The translations under genes and the position numbers were made by a program. The notes under the pieces were generated by a model. It ran no database searches. It was given only the letters and a program-made list of their open reading frames with translations, and was not told where the DNA came from. Below, in pieces: positions 7,699-15,070 of a stretch of DNA of 23,153 nucleotides. The stretch spans positions 1 through 23,153 of the forward strand of contig CBDCME010000055.1 in the NCBI GenBank assembly GCA_965218865.1, given 5' to 3'. The first letter of the stretch is position 1, and each line of letters begins with the position of its first letter. The DNA comes from CBDCME01 sp965218865. Lineage in GTDB: Bacteria > Pseudomonadota > Alphaproteobacteria > JAAXGF01.

Positions 7699-9225
7699 CT
7701 ACCCAGCCTCGGGCGTGGTCTGCAAGCGTAGCCGCGCGCGGATCATTCTCGATAGCGTATCGACGCCAATATTGAGGATTGCGGTGACGAGGATCAATAC
7801 CATCGCCCGATCGAAACGGATATCGGCGAAGGCGCTGTCGACGTAAAAGCCGAGAGTATGCACGCCGAGAATCCCGAGAATCGCCGTTTCGCGAAGGATT
7901 ATCTCCCATCGGTAGAACAGGAAGGCGAGAAACTGGCGGTAGATTCGGGGCAGAACCTCGAAGGCGTAACGGCTGATGCCCGTGGCGCTGTCGGGGCGGA
8001 GCGGAAGTTTTTCGGTATACCGGCCGATGAGGTGTCCGATAATGCCGCCGTTGTGGAGCGAGAGCGCGATCACCGCCGGAATCATCGACGGTCCCCATAG
8101 CTGCAGGAGGACGAAGGCGAGCACGTACTCGGGCGTCGAGCGTATCACCACCAAGATGACGTGGCCGATCGTGCGCCCGACGGGCCCGAGGAACTTGGGC
8201 GAGATAATGGGGAAGAATACGAGGGTCAGCACCCCCGTACCGACGAGCGCGATCATCGTCAGAACCACGGTATTGAACGCCCCGGGCAGCGCTTCATCGA
8301 CCGTCAGCGTCCATCCCCAGTTCCATAGTTCGACCAGGACCGGCGCGCTCAAGGTCTCGACTCCGCGGAGCGGTTGCGGAACCAGGTCGTGGACGAAGAA
8401 ACTCCAGGCGCTCGTCCAGGAGGGGTTGCCGCCGCCCTCGGGCAGGAGAAAGAGCGCCGCGACGATGTAGAACGGTATGAGCTCGCGCCGCATCCATTTG
8501 CGGACGGTGGCGATGACGAGGAAGAAGACGATGAGGAGCGCCGACATTTCCGAATAGTGGCCTTCCTTGAACGCTGTCTCCAGGTGGAAGCCCAGCGTCG
8601 GGAGGCCGACAAAACCGAGGACCGTGCTCGACCGAAGTCCGCATTCCAGGCGGTAGAGGGAATAAGTCTTGAAATGGGCCCATACGTCGGGCAGGCGCGC
8701 GAACAGGAAGACCGAGATCGCGCCGCTGCCGGCCGGAACCGCCGCCAATGACGCCGGGTCGGCTTCCTCCAGTATTTCGGAAAACACCTTGGCGCAGATG
8801 CCGGCGTAGGGGATGGCGATCGCCAGGACCCCGGTCAGTGCCGTGAGGCCGAACACCTGGAGAAAAATCAGGGCCCAAAACAGTTCGTGGACCGAGCGCA
8901 CGAAGGCACATCCGATGCGGACCACGCGCAGATGAAAGGCCAGGGCCAATAGGAATCCGAAGACGTTGGCCAGCGTCGTCCCGAGTACCGCGAAGGCGAT
9001 GGTGTGCAACACGGCGAGGACAAGGCGATCCGTGGCGCTGAAGTCCGGGGTCGCGAGACCGATCGCCAGACGCCACATCTCCGGCCAGGGGTCGACCGCG
9101 CTGATTTCCAGATCGGCGAGCGCGAGGCAGCCGAGGCCGATCAGCACGAACCATAGGCTGGTGCGTACGAGAGGCGATTCGGGGATCCAGGGACGCCGGA
9201 CCTCAGCTCTTGAATAGGTCGTCAA
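7699..9225 (-). CDS. phnE: PhnE-like double ABC permease, probable selenium oxyanion uptake
   Basis: 508 residues if translation starts at the TTG at 9225, which overlaps the end of phnC by 23 nt. The open frame runs further upstream, but only as an antiphase shadow of phnC. Two PhnE-type halves are fused, each with about six hydrophobic segments and the PhnE-type coupling block: LRSSTVLGFVGLPTLGFH in the first half and LRETAILGILGVHTLGFY in the second. PhnE usually occurs as one or two separate subunits of about 270 residues. It forms the membrane channel with the PhnC-like ATPase. Packing against selD (4-nt gap) argues that this transporter feeds selenium metabolism; sequence alone does not exclude phosphonate or phosphite. 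The exact start is uncertain because there is no ATG. Confidence 0.85.
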   Translation of the reverse strand: MTTYSRAEVRRPWIPESPLVRTSLWFVLIGLGCLALADLEISAVDPWPEMWRLAIGLATPDFSATDRLVLAVLHTIAFAVLGTTLANVFGFLLALAFHLRVVRIGCAFVRSVHELFWALIFLQVFGLTALTGVLAIAIPYAGICAKVFSEILEEADPASLAAVPAGSGAISVFLFARLPDVWAHFKTYSLYRLECGLRSSTVLGFVGLPTLGFHLETAFKEGHYSEMSALLIVFFLVIATVRKWMRRELIPFYIVAALFLLPEGGGNPSWTSAWSFFVHDLVPQPLRGVETLSAPVLVELWNWGWTLTVDEALPGAFNTVVLTMIALVGTGVLTLVFFPIISPKFLGPVGRTIGHVILVVIRSTPEYVLAFVLLQLWGPSMIPAVIALSLHNGGIIGHLIGRYTEKLPLRPDSATGISRYAFEVLPRIYRQFLAFLFYRWEIILRETAILGILGVHTLGFYVDSAFADIRFDRAMVLILVTAILNIGVDTLSRMIRARLRLQTTPEAG

Positions 9226-9859
9226 GGTCCGATCCCGCCATTTCGGCGGAGGTCCTGTCCAATACGATACGGCCGTCCATGACCCCGACAATACGATCGG
9301 TGAATCGAATGGCGAGGTCGGCGTCGTGCATGGCGAGCACCACGGTCTTGTGGGCGTCACCGATACACCGCAGGACGGTCCGCGCTTGATGCTCGTCAAC
9401 GGCGGAAACCGGCTCGTCGCCAAAAAAAACGGAGCCGCCCTGATAGAGGCCCCGCGCCACGGCCGTCCGTTGCTCTTGACCGCCCGACAGTTCACCGACG
9501 GGCACGAATATTTTTTCCGCCATCCCCAATTGATCTAGAATCTTGGTGATGGCTTCGATTTCGAGTCGAAATGGCTTGACCAGATTGGCAAGGTTGTACC
9601 AGGTGGGGTTGCGATGCAGGCGCCCCATGTAGACGTTGTGAAAAACCGAAAGTGTTTTCACGAGTCCCAGATTCTGGGGCAGGAGCGTGGCATCGTTTCC
9701 CATTCGACCGTACAGCAAGTGTAGCAAGGTGGATTTTCCGGCCCCGCTCTTGCCGACGAGGGCGATCCGTTCGCCGCGCTCGATACTGAGCGAGACGTCG
9801 TGCAACACCCGCTTGCCATTGTACGAGGCCTGCGCCCCGCTCAGCTCCAACAAGGCCAC
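9203..9859 (-). CDS. phnC: PhnC-like ABC transporter ATPase
   Basis: 218 residues from a GTG at 9859. The GTG shares its first base-pair position with the phnD stop (TAGTG overlap), which is strong evidence for this start and for translational coupling. Walker A is GKSGAGKST (36-44), the Q-loop is Q62, the signature is LSGGQ (124-128), Walker B is SVFFGDEP (143-150), and the D-loop follows as SAVD. All catalytic elements are present. The protein is shorter than typical PhnC (about 250-260 residues), mostly between Walker A and the signature, where the usual PhnC RRVG..FQ region is compressed. It energises the PhnE-like permease on the cytoplasmic side. Confidence 0.9.
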   Translation of the reverse strand: MALLELSGAQASYNGKRVLHDVSLSIERGERIALVGKSGAGKSTLLHLLYGRMGNDATLLPQNLGLVKTLSVFHNVYMGRLHRNPTWYNLANLVKPFRLEIEAITKILDQLGMAEKIFVPVGELSGGQEQRTAVARGLYQGGSVFFGDEPVSAVDEHQARTVLRCIGDAHKTVVLAMHDADLAIRFTDRIVGVMDGRIVLDRTSAEMAGSDLDDLFKS

Positions 9860-10716
9860 TAGTCGATGAGTCCGATAAATTTCCCCACGTCCATGATCGG
9901 CTTGTAGTCGTCGTTGGTTGCCGGCACGAAGCTTTGGCGGGGGAACGAGCCCAACAGTTCCGGATCCTTCATTTCGATGAGCGCCTGTTTGACCTTGTCC
10001 TTGAAACCGGCGCCGAAGACGTCTTCGACATCGCCGCGGATCGTCCACTGATAGTCGGGATAGGGTGGCGTCTTCCAGATGACCGACACTTTCGAGGTGT
10101 CGATCCGGCTGAAGTTCAGTTCCTTTTCCCAGACCTTGAAATTGACCGCGCCGACCTGATACGCGCCGGACTGAACCAGCGAAATGGTGCGCGAATGGTT
10201 GCCGCTGAAACCGACCCGGGTGAAGACGTCACCGGGCGCCCGGCCGAAGTTCTTGCGGATATGGAATTCCGGCATCAATCGCCCCGACGTCGATCCCTTG
10301 GAACCGAAGCTGAAGGTCTTACCTTCGATGTCTTTCGGAAAGGCCTCGGATTCGGTCAGGCCGGTGCTGGCGTGGGCGATGAAATAGGTCTCGAAGAACT
10401 GGTCCTCGTAACCCTGGGCGATGGCTTCGGATCCGGGTGACAGCTGACGCGCGCGCACACCCGAGAGGCCGCCGAACCAGGCGAGCTGGACCTCGTTGTT
10501 TCGAAAGGCGGTTACGGCGGCGGTGTAGGATTTGACGGGAATGTAGGTGGCCTCGACGCCGAGCTTCGTCGACAAATAGTCGGCAATTTTGTCGAACCGC
10601 TCGCGCAGCCGGCTTTCATCCTGGTCCGGAATCGCCGTAAACACGAAGCTTTCCGCCGTGCTGGGCACGGACGTCACGGTGACGAAAAACAAAATTGCAC
10701 ATACTAGAGTTTTCAA
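9859..10716 (-). CDS. phnD: PhnD-like periplasmic binding protein, putative selenate/selenite type
   Basis: 285 residues starting at a TTG (10716) with a good GGGAGG site 5-8 nt upstream. The signal peptide MKTLVCAILFFVTVTSVPST ends at about STA|ES. The mature protein opens FVFTAIPDQDESRLRERF and continues with the PhnD pattern VKSYTAAVTAFRNNEVQLAW, FGGLSG and FGSKGSTSGRLMPEF. That opening and its link to selD match the subfamily annotated as putative selenate ABC transporter binding protein (TIGR04553), named from memory. It delivers substrate to the PhnE-like permease. It is the first gene of the phnD-phnC-phnE-selD operon, in which each gene overlaps the next or lies within 4 nt of it. No binding measurement backs the substrate call; phosphonate or phosphite remains possible. 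Confidence 0.85.
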   Translation of the reverse strand: MKTLVCAILFFVTVTSVPSTAESFVFTAIPDQDESRLRERFDKIADYLSTKLGVEATYIPVKSYTAAVTAFRNNEVQLAWFGGLSGVRARQLSPGSEAIAQGYEDQFFETYFIAHASTGLTESEAFPKDIEGKTFSFGSKGSTSGRLMPEFHIRKNFGRAPGDVFTRVGFSGNHSRTISLVQSGAYQVGAVNFKVWEKELNFSRIDTSKVSVIWKTPPYPDYQWTIRGDVEDVFGAGFKDKVKQALIEMKDPELLGSFPRQSFVPATNDDYKPIMDVGKFIGLID

Positions 10717-10761
10717 GTTTCCCTCCCAGTCACCCAGCCCTCGGTTTGGAGAAATTACATC

Positions 10762-10787
10762 GCCGCCAGCCTTGCCTGGCGGCTTTT
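10762..10787. promoter_or_regulatory. Strong hairpin in the phnD leader; terminator-like on the plus strand
   Basis: GCCGCCAG (10762-10769) pairs perfectly with CTGGCGGC (10776-10783) around a 6-nt loop, followed on the plus strand by TTTT. On the plus strand this is a textbook intrinsic terminator, but no plus-strand gene ends here. On the minus strand it lies about 45 nt before the phnD start and would be a leader hairpin. Either reading is possible. Confidence 0.5.
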
Positions 10788-10846
10788 ACGGCTTGTTGGG
10801 GAATAGCGTCGTGAATGCCCCGGGGCGGACACGTGAGGGCAACAGG

Positions 10847-10872
10847 ATTATCGGCCTTCGAAACACTGTCAA
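10847..10872 (-). promoter_or_regulatory. Possible phnD operon promoter
   Basis: On the minus strand a perfect TTGACA (10872-10867) is followed 14 bp later by GATAAT (10852-10847). The spacing is shorter than the usual 16-18 bp, so strength is doubtful. It would give a leader of about 125 nt containing the hairpin at 10762-10783. Confidence 0.3.
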
Positions 10873-10954
10873 GCCTGTCTTTCCGCGCCCACCGTGCTGG
10901 TCGAGGAGCAGGATCACCGATTCCGACATGCTGTCCTCATCGTAACTTTGGAAA

Positions 10955-12004
10955 CATCCGTTCCACGGTTTTCGCGAGGCTGTCCGTTTCGCTGCGAGTT
11001 CTGCGACATCATCGTCGTCTTCGGCCGGGTTCCGAGAATCAAGACCGAGGCCCAGGTCATCGCCGAGCTCGAGGCCCCGAGGGGCTACAAGTCTCCGTTC
11101 GTCACCATCGTCGACGACAACCTGTTCGGCAACAAGAAGGCGATCAAGCAAGTGCTCCGTGCGGTCATCGCGTGGCAGGAGGCGAACGGCTATCCCTTGA
11201 CCTTCGTCACCGAGGAGTCCCTCGATCTGGCCGATGATTCGGAAATGATGCGGCTGCTGACCGACGCCAACATCATGTGCGTTTTCGTCGGTGTCGAATT
11301 GCCGAACGAGGAATCTCTGCGGGAAACCAAGAAATTTCAGAACGTGCGTAAGGGCGCCACCATGCTTGAACGGGTGGCAACGATCCATCGGGCCGGTATT
11401 CAGGTTTGGAGCGGCATGATCCTGGGTTTCGACAACCACGATTCGACCATCTTAGAGGCCCAAAAACAATTCGTTCAAGAGGCCCGGATCGTCGCCGCGA
11501 TGATCAACATGCTGGTCGCCATACCGAAGACGCCTCTCTATGCCCGGCTGCTGCGCGAAGGGAGGCTCGACCTCGCCGAGCCGCCCGCTCACCAACGTCA
11601 TACCGCTCAAGATCGAAAGATAGGACCTACGCGACGGTTATCTCGCGGTCATGGCGAACCTCTACGAACCCGACCACTTTTTCGAGCGCCTCGACGATCT
11701 CCACCTGAGGGGCCGGCTCGGCCGGGAGAACGTCCTCAGGCGGTATTGGCAGCGTCACCCATGGTACCGTCGGCGTGCGTACGTCGTTCATTTCATACAG
11801 TTCGCCGTACTGTTCCTACGCTTGATGCGAGGGGTCGCGGATACCGAGCCGCGGCGCCAGTATCGGGAGCGGATCTGGCGTGTTGTGTGGCTCCGGCGCG
11901 ATCCTTTCCTGACCTTTCACTACACAATCGAGTGCGTCATGCATTACCACTTCTACCGCATGGTCAAGGAGGTCCGCTGCGGCCAGCTCGAACTGAAAAT
12001 CTGA
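10955..12004 (+). pseudogene. B12-type radical SAM protein (DUF4070-like), decayed
   Basis: The plus strand encodes the radical SAM core, beginning RFSRGCPFRCEFCDII, with the three iron-sulfur cysteines in CPFRCEFC, followed by VTIVDDNLFGNKKA, FVTEESLDLADD and VFVGVELPNEESLRETKKFQ. This matches the cobalamin-binding radical SAM group with a DUF4070 C-terminus. The N-terminal cobalamin-binding domain (about 180 residues) is missing: upstream sequence is the phnD leader region. The frame shifts near 11580, and in the new frame, PLTNVIPLKIER is followed by a TAG at 11621 before LRDGYLAVMANLYEPDHFF. Similarity ends at GQLELKI and a TGA at 12002. The combination of truncation, frameshift and stop makes it a pseudogene. 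The substrate is unknown. Confidence 0.8.
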
Positions 12005-12037
12005 GTGGGGAAGCGCGCACCCCTATCCCCGAAGGGA

Positions 12038-12454
12038 TCACCGTCCGATTTCGCAACTGGCGTCACTCGCGCACCAGTCGTCGGCCCACTCGCGCATTTT
12101 TTCACGCGCTTTCTCCGAGGCGGGTTGGATCCACACGCGCGTACCTTCGCCGCGGCTCCAGCGCACTAGGCCCATGGCCAGGAGCTCGTTTACCCCAAGA
12201 GCCAATTGGCGTTCCGGAATTCCCGTTGCCGCGGCGAGCGATCCGAGCGTGAAATCCATGAAAGCCGCGCGGCAAACGATCGCACGGACAACAGGGCTGG
12301 TATTGATCCAGAAAGTCACCGTGGCGTCGTCGATCCAGGTCATGAACCCGGCTAAGGAACCAACGTCATAGTTCCAAGGATATTTGTCATCGGCTCTCGC
12401 CGCGGTGGCCACGAGCACAGCCGCCAAAGCTATCGCCGTGCGTATCGGACGCAT
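12038..12454 (-). CDS. Small exported winged-helix-like protein, paralog 2
   Basis: 138 residues, unrecognised family. A signal peptide is clear (MRPIRTAIALAAVLVATAAR, cleavage near ARA|DD). The mature protein has INTSPVVRAIVCR, the helix-turn-helix-like FTLGSLAAATGIPERQLALG, VNELLAMGLVRWSRGEG and the wing strand WIQPAS, and ends with EWADDWCASDASCEIGR. It is highly similar to paralog 3 at 12795 and less so to paralog 1 at 2474. It converges on the radical SAM pseudogene with 33 bp between stops. Just upstream of the ATG, TCCTTATATCAT resembles a -10 region placed too close for a normal leader, and there is no ribosome site, so a leaderless transcript is possible. Export combined with a winged-helix core suggests a structural or protein-binding use of the fold. 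Confidence 0.8.
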   Translation of the reverse strand: MRPIRTAIALAAVLVATAARADDKYPWNYDVGSLAGFMTWIDDATVTFWINTSPVVRAIVCRAAFMDFTLGSLAAATGIPERQLALGVNELLAMGLVRWSRGEGTRVWIQPASEKAREKMREWADDWCASDASCEIGR

Positions 12455-12524
12455 GTCTATGATATAAGGAGCTACCGAACATTTTCATCGGCTAACGAAG
12501 GCTAAGCTGCCGGAATGCCGCGGG

Positions 12525-12760
12525 TCTCCGGCCGGCGATCCGGAATCGATTAGGCTCATGATCGACGCCAACATCAGGTGCGATATCGTCGGCATCGATT
12601 CGAGAATCGAGGTGCCGTTGTGGGAAACAATGATGTTTCGGAACGTGCGCGCGGGCGGGTGCATGTCGGACCGGATGGCCGTGACCAGTGCGCCATGAAT
12701 TACCAATTCTACTACCTGACCAAGGAGGTACGCGGCGGCCAGCTCGAATTGAAAATCTGA
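12525..12760 (+). pseudogene. Remnant of a second radical SAM gene copy
   Basis: The stretch encodes an altered version of two parts of the radical SAM gene upstream. IRLMIDANIRCDIVGID at about 12550 matches MRLLTDANIMCVFVGVE of the larger copy. MNYQFYYLTKEVRGGQLELK, ending at the TGA at 12758, matches MHYHFYRMVKEVRCGQLELK. About 700 bp between them are lost. Its arrangement with the convergent small gene at 12795 repeats the arrangement of the first copy with the gene at 12038. Confidence 0.75.
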
Positions 12761-12794
12761 GGCCGGCGGCCGGCACGGCCGCTGCTTGAGGAAG

Positions 12795-13208
12795 TCACTT
12801 TCCAACTTCGCAACTTTCGTTACTGCCACACCAATCGTCGGCCGACTTGAGCATCTTCTTACGCGCATCTTCCGAGGCCGGTTGAATCCAATTCTGCTCA
12901 CCGCGGCGCCAACGCACGAGGCCCATGAGCACGAGCTCGTTTACCCCGGCGGCCAGTCGGTCCTTCGGAATCCCAGTCGCCTTGGCGAGCGACTCGAGCG
13001 TGAAATCCGTGAAGGGCACGCGGCAAACGATTGTCCGAAGAATAGGGCTGGAATTGATTCGGAAAGTCACCCGGGCGTCGTCGATCCACGCCTTGATCCC
13101 GGCGGCCGGGGAACCAGCGTCGTCGTCCCGTGGATACTCGTCAACGGCTCCCGCCGGGGCGGCCGCGAGGATAGTCACGAGGGCTATCGCCGCGCGCAAA
13201 GGGCGCAT
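12795..13208 (-). CDS. Small exported winged-helix-like protein, paralog 3
   Basis: 137 residues. The signal peptide MRPLRAAIALVTILAAAPAG is cleaved probably at AGA|VD. The core repeats the paralog pattern: RINSSPILRTIVCRVPF, FTLESLAKATGIPKDRLAAG, VNELVLMGLVRWRRGE, WIQPAS, and the ending SADDWCGSNESCEVGK. All three family cysteines are kept. Flanks on both sides match those of paralog 2, including sequence upstream of the start, so this is a tandem duplicate that stayed open while its radical SAM neighbour decayed. AAGGGA sits directly before the ATG, too close for a normal ribosome site. Confidence 0.8.
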   Translation of the reverse strand: MRPLRAAIALVTILAAAPAGAVDEYPRDDDAGSPAAGIKAWIDDARVTFRINSSPILRTIVCRVPFTDFTLESLAKATGIPKDRLAAGVNELVLMGLVRWRRGEQNWIQPASEDARKKMLKSADDWCGSNESCEVGK

Positions 13209-13255
13209 TCCCTTAATATGGGGAGTTACCGGGTTTTTGCATCGGGGAATGAAGG

Positions 13256-13591
13256 CTGGACCGACCGGGCGCGGATCTCGGATTTAGCGGCGTTGGTCCC
13301 GCACCCGGTTTCTGGCACCTAAACCCGAGGGCCTTGCCCCTGGGCTTCTTGCGGTGAATTTTGGAGACGTAGCCGATCCTCGAATTCCCAAGAACGGTGA
13401 TACGATAGTTCCTCCAACCCGTCAGGAACGAATTACATTCCAACCAAGATTCCTAGTTTGTTGGAAGTGTTCAGTTGTTCGGCGCGATCGTTACCTTTCG
13501 GAGCGTTTCCGCTGGTTTGGGGCTATAAACAGTCCTTTCTGGGACTTCCGTGGACGATGGAATCCCAGAGAACTATTGAAAACGATGTATT
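13256..13591. other. Non-coding stretch between the duplicated unit and the integrase repeats
   Basis: About 335 bp with short overlapping open frames on both strands, none with a ribosome site or recognisable sequence. I see no gene here. It is the probable site of a left attachment region given the integrase downstream, but no tRNA end or core repeat is visible. Confidence 0.35.
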
Positions 13592-13649
13592 AGCGTCCGT
13601 GCTTGTTTACCAGCGTCCGTCCCTGTATATTACCTAAAAGTTACCTAAA
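13592..13649 (+). repeat. Paired direct repeats upstream of the integrase
   Basis: AGCGTCCGT occurs at 13592-13600 and 13612-13620 (20-bp period), followed by TTACCTAAA at 13630-13638 and 13641-13649 (11-bp period). The second set ends 20 bp before the integrase ATG. Such short direct repeats next to an integrase gene are often arm-type recombinase or excisionase sites; that role is an inference. Confidence 0.5.
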
Positions 13650-13669
13650 TTCGAAATTGAGAGATTTCC

Positions 13670-14965
13670 ATGCCTCGAACCGTCCACGATACCCGCCTCG
13701 AAACCCGCGCAGTGCGGGAGCGCCTAAAGCTGAACCATGAGCCTTATTGGCGTTCGATCGACAGCGGCGCGCATATCGGCTACCGCAAGGGGAAGCGAGC
13801 CGGTTCGTGGATTGCGCGGTACCGGCCCGACGGGGGCCGATATTCGAAACGCGTGCTCGGGAAAGCCGACGATACCCAGGAAGCCGATGGCGTGACCGTG
13901 TTGACGTTTCAGCAAGCCCAGCAAAGGGCCCGGGATTGGTTCGGGAAAAAGGCCCGCGAGGGAGGCGCTTTTCCCGATGTCGCCCAATACGAATCGACAT
14001 ACAAGATTCGCGATGCCATCCGCGATTACCTCGAATGGCTCGAAACGGACGGCAAATCCCAATACGGAGCACGGCGCCAGGCGGAAGCCCATATTCTCCC
14101 CGATTTCGGCGATACCCTTCTCGCCTATCTAACGACGGAAAAACTTCGGAAATGGCAGAGGAAGCTGGCCACGACGCCGCCACGCGTTCGCTCGGGCCTC
14201 GGGCGCGAACAACAATATCGCGAGATCGGCGACGATCCCGACGCGAGTCGAAAACGGAAGGCCACAGCCAATCGAATTTGGACGACATTCCGAGCCGCGC
14301 TCAACCACGCCTTCTCGGAAAGCAAGGTAATGAGTGCCGACGCCTGGCGAAAAGTGCGGCCATTCAAGGATGTCGATTCCGCGACCGTGCGCTATCTCGC
14401 CGAGAATGAATGCGTGCGCCTGGTCAACGCCTGCAAACCGGTTTTTCGGAACCTCGTCCGCGCCGCCCTCTTGTCCGGTTGCCGTTACGGCGAGCTTACC
14501 GCGCTCAAGGTATCCGACTACAACCCCGATAGCGGCACGTTGATAATTCGAACCAGCAAAACGGGAAAATCGCGCCACGCGTTCCTGACGGACGAAGGCC
14601 GGACATTTTTTGATCGCGTCGCCGTTGGCCGCGACGGCGACGATTCCATGTTTCTACGCGCCGACGGCAAAACATGGAAAAAGTCACAACAACAACGACC
14701 GTTGTTGGCCGCTTGCAAGGCCGCGAGAATTCACCCTCCGGTGTCGTTTCACATGCTGAGGCACACTCACGCGAGCCTCTTGGCAATGCGTAGAACGCCC
14801 ATGGGCGTGATCGCGGTTCAACTTGGGCATAGCGATACTCGCATAACCGAGCGCCACTACGCCCACTTATCGCCCTCCTATGTTGCCATTACGATTCGGG
14901 CCAACCTTCCCGTTATGGGCATTGTCGAACCCGACAACGTGGAGACCTTCAAGGCAAAGAGATGA
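13670..14965 (+). CDS. Tyrosine recombinase / phage-type integrase
   Basis: 431 residues. An N-terminal arm-type domain and a SAM-like core-binding domain (about residues 120-235, starting YKIRDAIRDYLEWLE) precede the catalytic domain. The active-site set is complete: R272 in LSGCRYGELTAL, a hairpin lysine in TSKTGKSRHAF (K297 or K300), H361 and R364 in HMLRHTHAS, H387 in LGHSD and the nucleophile Y397 in ERHYAHLSP. It should be able to integrate and excise an element. The start ATG has only a weak GAGA upstream. Paired direct repeats precede it and a phage-type gene follows, so it marks a second mobile unit inside the IS256-flanked segment. No tRNA gene adjoins it. Confidence 0.93.
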   Translation: MPRTVHDTRLETRAVRERLKLNHEPYWRSIDSGAHIGYRKGKRAGSWIARYRPDGGRYSKRVLGKADDTQEADGVTVLTFQQAQQRARDWFGKKAREGGAFPDVAQYESTYKIRDAIRDYLEWLETDGKSQYGARRQAEAHILPDFGDTLLAYLTTEKLRKWQRKLATTPPRVRSGLGREQQYREIGDDPDASRKRKATANRIWTTFRAALNHAFSESKVMSADAWRKVRPFKDVDSATVRYLAENECVRLVNACKPVFRNLVRAALLSGCRYGELTALKVSDYNPDSGTLIIRTSKTGKSRHAFLTDEGRTFFDRVAVGRDGDDSMFLRADGKTWKKSQQQRPLLAACKAARIHPPVSFHMLRHTHASLLAMRRTPMGVIAVQLGHSDTRITERHYAHLSPSYVAITIRANLPVMGIVEPDNVETFKAKR

Positions 14966-15070
14966 TATCGTTGACTCGGCGCGGCTAGGCCGACGGGCCG
15001 AAACCGGAAATCCTGTAACCGGATCGCCGCGCCGTCCTTCTATTCAGGAACGCGCCTTGCAGGATGCGCT

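Noticed and set aside
9226..9495. N-terminal 90 codons of the long phnE frame
   Set aside because: They are antiphase to phnC and have no membrane segment; the TTG at 9225 fits the operon spacing.
10786..11439. 217-codon minus-strand frame opposite the radical SAM pseudogene
   Set aside because: The opposite strand carries the CxxxCxxC radical SAM core; this frame shows no motif.
13213..13593. Short frames between the duplicated unit and integrase as genes
   Set aside because: No ribosome site, motif or paralog supports them.
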